This document shows positions 55,247-62,208 of a stretch of 64,000 bases of DNA, piece by piece. The notes below the pieces were generated by a model. It was not told the DNA's origin and ran no database searches. It was given only the letters and a program-made list of their open reading frames with translations. A program made the translations under genes and the position numbers. Source of the DNA: Scytonematopsis contorta HA4267-MV1 (GTDB taxonomy: Bacteria; Cyanobacteriota; Cyanobacteriia; Cyanobacteriales; Nostocaceae); the NCBI GenBank assembly GCA_019359035.1, contig JAHHIC010000056.1:62001-126000 (forward strand). The letters run 5' to 3'. Positions within the stretch are counted from its first letter, which is position 1; each line of letters opens with the position of its first letter.

Positions 55247-55747
55247 TTAATTAGCAGTAGCAATTTGCTTTTGTGAAATCTTTTCAGTGTAAATATATTC
55301 CGGTGCTTGCACAACTAAGACTGAGCAGGGAGCATAATGAGTCACATAGTTGCTGACACTACCCAAAATTAGCTCACTCATTCCAGAAAGTCCCCGTCGT
55401 CCTATCATAATTAACCCAGCTTCCCAGACTCTAGCAGTTTCACAAATAATGTAACCTGGTCGGCCTAAACCTTGATAATATTCAGTTGCTATTCCTGCTG
55501 CATTAGCTTTATCTGCAAGAGCTTTCAGTAAATCTATACCAGGCTTTTCAAACTCCTCCCAACGTTTCTTATTCTCTGGAGTGTTAATTAAAGCCAAGAT
55601 ATTTGGACTATCTTTGTCATCAACAGATAAAACATGGAGCAATTTTAAAGATGACTTAGTTGCTTTAGCCAGTTCCAGAGCATCTTCAAAAACGTACTGA
55701 CTCATGTTATCAGAGCGATTTAGTGCGACCAAAATTTTATTAAACAT
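55247..55747 (-). CDS. Universal stress protein (UspA family)
   Basis: 166 residues. MFNKILVALNRSDNMSQYVF is the N-terminal strand-helix start, and GRRGLSGMSELILGSVS is the ATP-binding G-x2-G-x9-G-S/T block, so it should bind ATP. The insertion KKRWEEFEKPGIDLLKAL is shared with the neighbouring Usp, so the two arose by duplication. Both precede the DUF4342 gene on the same strand, in a stress-related array together with a P1B-like pump. Confidence 0.92.
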   Translation of the reverse strand: MFNKILVALNRSDNMSQYVFEDALELAKATKSSLKLLHVLSVDDKDSPNILALINTPENKKRWEEFEKPGIDLLKALADKANAAGIATEYYQGLGRPGYIICETARVWEAGLIMIGRRGLSGMSELILGSVSNYVTHYAPCSVLVVQAPEYIYTEKISQKQIATAN

Positions 55748-55855
55748 GCAGCCTCATCCTAAATACGTAAGATTAAGAAAAGGAGAAAAAAATGAGGAAA
55801 AAGGAATTGAAATCACCCGGCGATTGAAATCGCAGCAACGACTCGGAAAACCCAG

Positions 55856-56320
55856 CTACATGGGTTGATGTATTAGACTGTGTACTTGCCCATATACTGT
55901 TAAAACTGAACAAGGAGCATGGTGTACTACATAGTTACTAACACTACCTTGAACTAATTCTTTGATACCAGATAATCCTCTATGACCAATCACAATCAAA
56001 TCAGCTTTCCAGGATTTAGCAATAGCACATATTGTATAAGATGAAGCACCAGGAGTTTGGTTATACTCCACATTCACACCTGCTTTATTAGCCATTGCCA
56101 AATAAGTTTTAAGAAACTGTAATCCCTCCTCTTGATAATTTTTCCATCTTTCTAAATGTTCATCCAAGTTTCTTAAGTTTGGATAGCCAACTTCTTTATC
56201 TGATAAGACATGAAGTAACATTAAACTGCCGTAATTTAGTTTCGCAATTGATAAGGCTTCTGCAAAAACATTTTGAGCAATTTCCGAACAATCCAAGGGT
56301 ACTAAAATCCGTTGAAACAT
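55856..56320 (-). CDS. Universal stress protein (UspA family), paralogue
   Basis: 154 residues. MFQRILVPLDCSEIAQNVF opens the alpha/beta fold and the ATP site reads GHRGLSGIKELVQGSVS. LERWKNYQEEGLQFLKTYL aligns with the insertion in the next Usp. It follows the P1B-like ATPase gene after about 370 bases of repeat-rich DNA, so it may have its own promoter. Confidence 0.92.
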   Translation of the reverse strand: MFQRILVPLDCSEIAQNVFAEALSIAKLNYGSLMLLHVLSDKEVGYPNLRNLDEHLERWKNYQEEGLQFLKTYLAMANKAGVNVEYNQTPGASSYTICAIAKSWKADLIVIGHRGLSGIKELVQGSVSNYVVHHAPCSVLTVYGQVHSLIHQPM

Positions 56321-56686
56321 AAGGAGGGAGTGGGGTAAACAATTCGCAATATGCCTTTATGGGCACGCTGCGCGAACACAATTCGCAATATGCCTAAGTG
56401 CTCCGCTGCACTTCGTGAACGGCACACCTTCGGTGAACGTAATTCGCAATTGGAAAGTGGGGGGAGTGAGAAAAACTAATGGTCTTTATAGACCACTAGG
56501 TAGTGGAAGGAAAACTATCAAAAATCTAAGAGTGTGTGGCTTTGAATGCTTTATTTCTCTTGTCCCCCTTCCCTTGTAGGGAAGGGGTTAGGGGTTAGGT
56601 TCTGACACCCTCTTAGAGACGAAAATATGTTATCTCTGCGCTTTCTGTGCCTCTGCGGTTTTTTATATTCCCCCACTGTTAAATAA
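56321..56686. other. Repeat-rich gap between the ATPase and stress-protein genes
   Basis: Contains AATTCGCAATATGCC-type extragenic repeats with CACGCTGCGCG and CACCTTCGGTG hairpins (56335-56450), and a GGGAAGGGG hairpin (56564-56587) followed by GGGGTTAGGTT. No gene. Confidence 0.65.
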
Positions 56687-59416
56687 CTAGAAAACACTTG
56701 CAGCTTTTTGTTTCCCTTCACTCGCAGCACCATCAACTGTATAGAAGTATTTAGCATCTGGCTCATAAGCCCAAGCCATACCTTCCGGGTCTTGAGACAT
56801 ACTCCACTTCACAAAATTGGGTTTAACGCGATAGCTTGTGAGAGTTTGGCTAGAAAATCCCAAGCGTTTTGCCAAATCGCTCTGCTTTAATTGCATCCCT
56901 TTGTTGGAAAATTCTCTGACTTTAATACTTGCTACAGCACTTTCTGCTTCTGATACATGCCCATTACTTACATATCCATTACTCACATGTCCATTACTTA
57001 CATGTCCGTTACTTACATGTTCCTCACCAGCCAAAGTTTCTTGCACATCATCTTCCAACTCAGACGAAATAACAACAACTTCAGCCTCCACTTCCAGAGG
57101 AATTGGTAACTCTTGAGTTACTTGAGGCTGATGAGCATTCTCGTGCAGTCGTTTTTCTTGTTCTGCAATTTCTGCTGCACTGAGTCGATGTCCCAATGTC
57201 ATAACTTCACCAGGACCGAGTAAAGGACGTAGACCATTAAGCTCAGCTAAGATAGCAGTACCGTTGTTAATTACTACCGCCAAAATTGGGTCGAGTGCAA
57301 AGAAAATACCAGATATTAATGCCCCTAAATTGGGAGCGGCTACGATTGCTGTGTTCTGCCAAATAATATCCATTGCTTGACGCGCACATTTTACCGCCAT
57401 GATTAAACCGCGCAGGTCATCTTCCATCAACACCACGTCAGCGGTTTCTCTGGCAATGTCGGTAGCACCCGCAAAAGATACAGATACATCTGCGTATGCA
57501 AGAGCGGCTGAGTCATTAATACCATCTCCACAGAAAGCCACGGTTTTACCACTGTCATGCACAGCTTTGACCACTTCTACTTTCTTCTCTGGGAATGCTT
57601 CCGCATATACGTGGTTAGGATGTATACCTAAGTTATTGGCGATTGAATCAGCAACTCGCTTCACATCTCCTGTGAGCATGTGTACGGTAATGCCCATTTC
57701 TTCCAATTCGCGGATAACTTCTTTACTTTCTGGGCGTGGTGGGTCACTGTAACGGATAACACCAAGTAGTTCTCCATCACCTGCTACGTAAACTAAGGAT
57801 TGTCCACCTGCTTTAGCATCAGGGTAGCGATTATCATAGGCTTCCAAATCTACGTTTTCTTGTTTCATAAAACGCGGACTACCTACGATAATGTTGATAC
57901 CATCAATCTTAGCGTATGCACCTAAACCAACTTTGTATTCCCAATCTTCGCATTCCTTAAGGGCAACACCTGTATCTTTCGCGTGGTGGACAATGGCTTC
58001 AGCAATGGGGTGAGTCAGACCTTTCTCAGCGCTGGCTGCAAAACAGAGAATTTCATGTTTCGTGAACTTAAATGCCATGACATCAATATCATTGACTCCC
58101 GCATGACCAATAGTCAGCGTTCCTGTCTTATCGCAGACAACGGTATCAATTTTTGCCAATATTTCAATTGCACGACCACTCCGAATAAGTACACCATTAC
58201 GAGCCGCGTAAGTAAGAACCGATAATATTGTTGTAGGTACGGAAACTCGGATACCTGTACCAAAGTCTAAGGTGAGGAGAGCTACTGCCCGATTTAAATT
58301 ACCGCTAAATAAACCAACACCTGCACCTATCAACAATGTCGGAACCACCATTTGGTTTGCTACAGAAGCGGCATAATTTTCTACACGGGTATCATGTACA
58401 GGGGCTGCTTGCATCAAGTTAACAATTACACCTGCACGAGTATTGTTACCAACTCTTTCTGCCAGAATTGTTAATGTTCCATCAACTAGCAAGGTCGAAG
58501 CAAAAACTTCCTCTCCCACTGTGCGCGTTACTGGTACTGATTCTCCAGTAAGTTTGCACTGGTCAATAATACCCGTTCCTTCTAACACAACACCATCAAT
58601 TGGAATTTGGTCACCGGGATATACAACTACATGGTCACCCACTATGACTTCCTGGGTGGGAATCTCTACAACCTGTCCATCGCGGATTACAAATGCGGTC
58701 TTACTCAAACAATCCAGGAGGTCGAGAGATGCTCGTTCGCTACCACGAGCTGTCATATCACGAATTGCTTCACCACCTTCCACCAGACCTAACATAAACG
58801 AGGGAGCAAAGAAGTGTCCTTGGAGAGTATGTAAACCAATTGCTAAACCATCTAAAAAGTCGATAGTCAGTTGACGGTCTTGCTGAATAGAATCCCATGC
58901 TCGCTTGAACACTGGTACTGCGCCCGCGAATACAACTGCACCAATTAAGAAAGGAGGAATTGGTAAACCAACCATCACACCGATACTAAGTGCTAAACCT
59001 GCTACAGGTAAGCCCAAACGCTCCACAAAATCAACTTCGTTATTAGCTTTTTCTCCCGCTTCAGCTTCTGCACCCGTCCACCCAGCAGGTACTTCAGTAG
59101 TACAAGCCTTCTGAATTGCACCAAATAATTTTTCCTGAACAGTAGCTATCGCAACTGCTGTTGGCTGATGATTGTAGTTAACAATTAATGAACTTGCCTT
59201 CTCGTTTACTTGACTTTCGGTAACGAAATCCTGTCTTGAAAGAATATATTTGAGTTGAGTGGTATACTCTTCATCCCAAGAAAGTTGGGGAATGCGAATG
59301 CGAAAACGTCCAGGAATCCAATGAATTACTTCGTAATATACAGTTTCAGCATGACTTAAGGGATAAGCCTCAATAACATTTGTGACTAGGGTTGTTGCAG
59401 TGTTTGGAGCTGACAT
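56687..59416 (-). CDS. P1B-like P-type ATPase without CPC motif, with repeat linker and C-terminal HTH-like tail
   Basis: 909 residues. The N-terminal WIPGRFRIRIPQLSWDEEYT region resembles an HMA fold but has no CxxC. The pump core has KLTGESVPV, CDKTGTLTIG, GLTHPIAEAI (the HP motif of P1B pumps) and FCGDGINDSAALAYAD. The helix before the phosphorylation site reads GIRVSVPTTILSVLTYAARN, where metal pumps have CPC. Residues about 800-821 are HVSNG repeats. Residues about 842-862 (LKQSDLAKRLGFSSQTLTSY) look like a helix-turn-helix. The transported ion cannot be assigned. A paralogue lies at 62209. Confidence 0.85.
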   Translation of the reverse strand: MSAPNTATTLVTNVIEAYPLSHAETVYYEVIHWIPGRFRIRIPQLSWDEEYTTQLKYILSRQDFVTESQVNEKASSLIVNYNHQPTAVAIATVQEKLFGAIQKACTTEVPAGWTGAEAEAGEKANNEVDFVERLGLPVAGLALSIGVMVGLPIPPFLIGAVVFAGAVPVFKRAWDSIQQDRQLTIDFLDGLAIGLHTLQGHFFAPSFMLGLVEGGEAIRDMTARGSERASLDLLDCLSKTAFVIRDGQVVEIPTQEVIVGDHVVVYPGDQIPIDGVVLEGTGIIDQCKLTGESVPVTRTVGEEVFASTLLVDGTLTILAERVGNNTRAGVIVNLMQAAPVHDTRVENYAASVANQMVVPTLLIGAGVGLFSGNLNRAVALLTLDFGTGIRVSVPTTILSVLTYAARNGVLIRSGRAIEILAKIDTVVCDKTGTLTIGHAGVNDIDVMAFKFTKHEILCFAASAEKGLTHPIAEAIVHHAKDTGVALKECEDWEYKVGLGAYAKIDGINIIVGSPRFMKQENVDLEAYDNRYPDAKAGGQSLVYVAGDGELLGVIRYSDPPRPESKEVIRELEEMGITVHMLTGDVKRVADSIANNLGIHPNHVYAEAFPEKKVEVVKAVHDSGKTVAFCGDGINDSAALAYADVSVSFAGATDIARETADVVLMEDDLRGLIMAVKCARQAMDIIWQNTAIVAAPNLGALISGIFFALDPILAVVINNGTAILAELNGLRPLLGPGEVMTLGHRLSAAEIAEQEKRLHENAHQPQVTQELPIPLEVEAEVVVISSELEDDVQETLAGEEHVSNGHVSNGHVSNGYVSNGHVSEAESAVASIKVREFSNKGMQLKQSDLAKRLGFSSQTLTSYRVKPNFVKWSMSQDPEGMAWAYEPDAKYFYTVDGAASEGKQKAASVF
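56956..57022. repeat. 15-base tandem repeat coding for HVSNG units
   Basis: Four to five units of CATGTCCATTACTTA (plus strand) encode HVSNG, HVSNG, HVSNG, YVSNG and HV in the linker of the P1B-like ATPase. Unit number could vary between strains. Confidence 0.9.
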
Positions 59417-60029
59417 ATTGCACTATTTAGGTATCGTTTGAGTTGTGAACATGGAGAAAATTGCACAGCAGTAGCTATTACCTAATCCTTCAATCCCTTT
59501 TCGCTTGCGAAGAAGGGTAATAAGAAAACAGTCAAAGCCAGAAAATAATTTCTTATTTGACTTATTTAATTGACTCTACTAGATGAGAGTTTCCGACTAG
59601 TAACTGCTAAAAATCTATTGCTGCCTCTAGATATAAATATCTGCCAAATTTGGCAGTCTATTCAACCAAAAATTATTAAGGTCGCTAAAAGAGGTGAAGC
59701 ATCTATAGGTGGAGTTAGTATTACTCTATGCCTCTACTGCTAATATATAAAGTCTACAGTAAATTGCATCTAGGAAAAATGAATTTTTACCAAAGTCTAC
59801 ACCAATAATCATTGCAAATTGGTAAGTAATTTGAAGCTAGGTGTATATAGGTTACAAAAAACCTATATTAACTTCAGAGTGAATAGCTATTGAAAGCTTT
59901 TTCAATGGTAATAATAGTCATATTACAATGATATAGCAAAATTAGCAAGAAATATTAAAAAAATATTAAGAGCTACTAGAGTGCTACTTCACTGAATCAA
60001 ATCTTCAAAGCTTTCACGACTAGTAAAAA
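59417..60029. other. Intergenic region upstream of the P1B-like ATPase with palindromes
   Basis: Contains the perfect palindrome CTGCCAAATTTGGCAG at 59641-59656, a TATAGGTT/AACCTATA inverted repeat at 59846-59867, and ATTGAAAGCTTTTTCAAT at about 59889-59906. No open frame. These are candidate regulator sites for the ATPase gene that starts about 225 bases downstream of the first palindrome. Confidence 0.6.
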
Positions 60030-60233
60030 TCAAGAAAACTGTTTCATTAATGTAAGAAAATTTTGGGCAATGTAGACTTCGACTTCTCTGTTAGTAAAGC
60101 TATAACCGTATTCTGTACCCATCTGTACCAGTAGCTTAATAAAGCTTTTTCGGTCTGGTGCTTTTTTCAGCTTTTCTACCAGAGATGGGTTTTGGATAAT
60201 TAGTTGGTGAAATTGCTTGACCTGTTTGGACAT
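60030..60233 (-). CDS. Nif11-type small protein
   Basis: 67 residues. KQFHQLIIQNPSLVEKLKKA and GTEYGYSFTNREVEVYIAQN fit the Nif11 domain (PF07862), which in cyanobacteria serves as the leader of many RiPP precursors. Here no core follows the domain and no GG is present, so it is more likely a stand-alone Nif11 regulator-like protein. It sits between two P1B-like ATPase genes with the FGE-fold gene upstream on the same strand. Confidence 0.72.
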   Translation of the reverse strand: MSKQVKQFHQLIIQNPSLVEKLKKAPDRKSFIKLLVQMGTEYGYSFTNREVEVYIAQNFLTLMKQFS

Positions 60234-60291
60234 ATATATTTATCCTCACTTATCTTTCATGAATTTGCCACGTAGACCTAACCCCCCTTCC

Positions 60292-60360
60292 CCCCTTCCC
60301 TACAAGGGAAGGGGGGTGTCTGTACTTCCCCACTCCCCACTCCCCACTCCCTATTCCCCA
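60292..60360. repeat. CCCTTCCC hairpin plus CCCCACT heptamers
   Basis: A perfect CCCCCTTCCCT/AGGGAAGGGGG stem at 60292-60315 is followed by about three CCCCACT units from 60328 and CCCTATTCCCCA, which supplies the last codons and stop of the SUMF1-domain gene. Confidence 0.85.
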
Positions 60361-61937
60361 GAAAGAGCTACTCGAAAACCAATACCACTTCCCCCGTGGT
60401 CTGCTTGGTCCCAATGACGTTGTGCTGAGCGACATAAACTTGGTAGACAATACCAAGAACCTCCTCGTAATATCCTACGGTTGGGAATTCCTCCTTCTTC
60501 CCAGGTTTCACCGTCGGTGGGTGCGTCTTTATAATTATCGTGCCAAGTGTCACCGCACCATTCCCAAACATTACCGTGCATATCGCATAGTCCAAATGCA
60601 TTGGCAACCTTAAAACTTCCTACTGAAACAGTTTTTTGGTTATACTTACCCTCAATTCCAGAAGCATATATGTAGTTACCGTCATAATTAGCTAGGTCGG
60701 GTGTAATAGTTTCGCCAAAGTGGAAAGGTGTTGTTGTCCCAGCACGACAAGCGTATTCCCATTCTGCTTCGCTCGGTAGTCGGTAATTTCGTCCAGTTAG
60801 TTTGGCTAATCTTGCAGAAAATTCAACTGCATCGTACCAAGATACTTGTTCTACTGGTAAGTTTTGACCTTTAATGTTGGATGGGTCGGGGTTAAGTGAA
60901 CGATGTATGGAAGGCAAGTTGGCTATTACCTCCCATTGTGACTGGGTAATAGGAAATCGGCTCATATAAAAAGGTTGAATTTTTACCTGATGCAAAGGTT
61001 CTTCATGGCTTTCTCGTCCTTCCTCTGTCTCTTTTGAACCCATCCAAAAGCTTCCTCCTGTTAGTCCGACTATTTCTAAAACCTGGTTATTACCTAGGTT
61101 TTCTTGGAAGTCGTCAGGTTTACCTATATAAAAGTCAGCTTTTTGCTCTTGAGTATCAACACTTTCCATCTGAATAGCCAAAGTTTCCTGATTGCTTAGT
61201 AAAACTATACTAGGTTCTTCTAGCTTTACTTCTACATCGGTTATGGTTTGGTGTTGTGCCAAATCTATCTGGCTTACTGTATTGGGTTCTTCGGAATTTA
61301 ATTCTACATCAGTTATGGTTTGGTGTTGTACCAAAGCTATATGATTTACTTGGGATTGAATATGAGCTATGGTAATTTCCTGTTGATGCAGGGTTGTGGA
61401 AAGTTGGTCACGTGCTTGATTTGCTTGTTTTAGTTCTTCCCGCAGGTATATCAAATCTTTTGTTGCACGCTCTGATTGTTCTTGTAAATACAACTGGTTT
61501 GATTCCCGTTGGTGTAAGGCTGCTAACAGTTGGTCACGTGCTTGGTTTGCCTGTTCTAATTGTCCCCGTAGGTGAATTAATTCTTGATTTACCCTGTCTG
61601 AATCTTTTCGCAGGTGCGTAAGTTCAGATTCTCTTTGCTGAAAAGTTGTTGCAAGTTGCTTATGTTGTTCGTTTGCTTTTTCTAATTCAAAATTAAGTCG
61701 GGTTAAGGTTCCTTCAGCATCCTTTAGCTTTAACTGAAGTTGCTGGATTTGTTCTCGATGAGGTGTGAGTTTTGCCCACATACTTCGTGCCCATTCCAGT
61801 CTACTCTGTTCTTTAAGAAAAACTTCTGGCATCACCCCAACTATTAGAGAGTATGGCTGAAGGCTCCAACCACATAACAAACAGTTATCAGTTTTACCTG
61901 CAACATATTTCGTTTGGCAAACAGGACATCGAGGCAT
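60351..61937 (-). CDS. Zinc-ribbon, coiled-coil, FGE-sulfatase (SUMF1) domain protein
   Basis: 528 residues. Residues 1-25 hold a zinc ribbon (C4, C7, C19, C22). A long coiled coil follows (about 55-190), with repeated ANQARDQLLAALHQRES units, then two near-identical HQTITDVE segments. Residues about 290-528 form an FGE-fold domain (GGSFWMGSKETEEGRESHEE, RLPSEAEWEYACRAGTTTPF, MHGNVWEWCGDTWHDNY, LRGGSWYCLPSLCRSAQR). Both active-site cysteine positions of true formylglycine enzymes are filled (C497, C502). Most proteins with this fold in cyanobacteria are not sulfatase activators, so function is open. Confidence 0.88.
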   Translation of the reverse strand: MPRCPVCQTKYVAGKTDNCLLCGWSLQPYSLIVGVMPEVFLKEQSRLEWARSMWAKLTPHREQIQQLQLKLKDAEGTLTRLNFELEKANEQHKQLATTFQQRESELTHLRKDSDRVNQELIHLRGQLEQANQARDQLLAALHQRESNQLYLQEQSERATKDLIYLREELKQANQARDQLSTTLHQQEITIAHIQSQVNHIALVQHQTITDVELNSEEPNTVSQIDLAQHQTITDVEVKLEEPSIVLLSNQETLAIQMESVDTQEQKADFYIGKPDDFQENLGNNQVLEIVGLTGGSFWMGSKETEEGRESHEEPLHQVKIQPFYMSRFPITQSQWEVIANLPSIHRSLNPDPSNIKGQNLPVEQVSWYDAVEFSARLAKLTGRNYRLPSEAEWEYACRAGTTTPFHFGETITPDLANYDGNYIYASGIEGKYNQKTVSVGSFKVANAFGLCDMHGNVWEWCGDTWHDNYKDAPTDGETWEEGGIPNRRILRGGSWYCLPSLCRSAQRHWDQADHGGSGIGFRVALSGE

Positions 61938-62107
61938 AATTATTTCCTCTTAACCTGAAGCAGGATTTATAGATGAATGAAAAATTTTTAAGTTGGCTAC
62001 TTTACAATCAAGTATGATTGCTGTCGTTATTGTATTCCTTTTTCATATATTTTTCTCATAAAGTTTGGTTAACTTAATATTTCGCAGCATTCCCAAGAAA
62101 CCGTAGC

Positions 62108-62196
62108 CCCCTCCTCGCTTGCCTACCGTGAACGCAATGACAGGTAATTCGACTTGTGTGTACACGGTAGCCTCACTTGCGGGGAGGGGTTAGGGG
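62108..62196. repeat. Nested inverted-repeat element (GTGTACACAAGTC family), copy
   Basis: Outer arms CCCCCTCCTCGCTTGCCTAC and the roughly complementary CGGTAGCCTCACTTGCGGGG surround GAACGCAATGACAGGTAATT and GACTTGTGTGTACAC. It lies at the 3' end of the second ATPase gene, before the FGE-fold gene's upstream region, in a 270-base gap with no gene. Confidence 0.75.
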
Positions 62197-62208
62197 TGGG
62201 TTTTTCTT

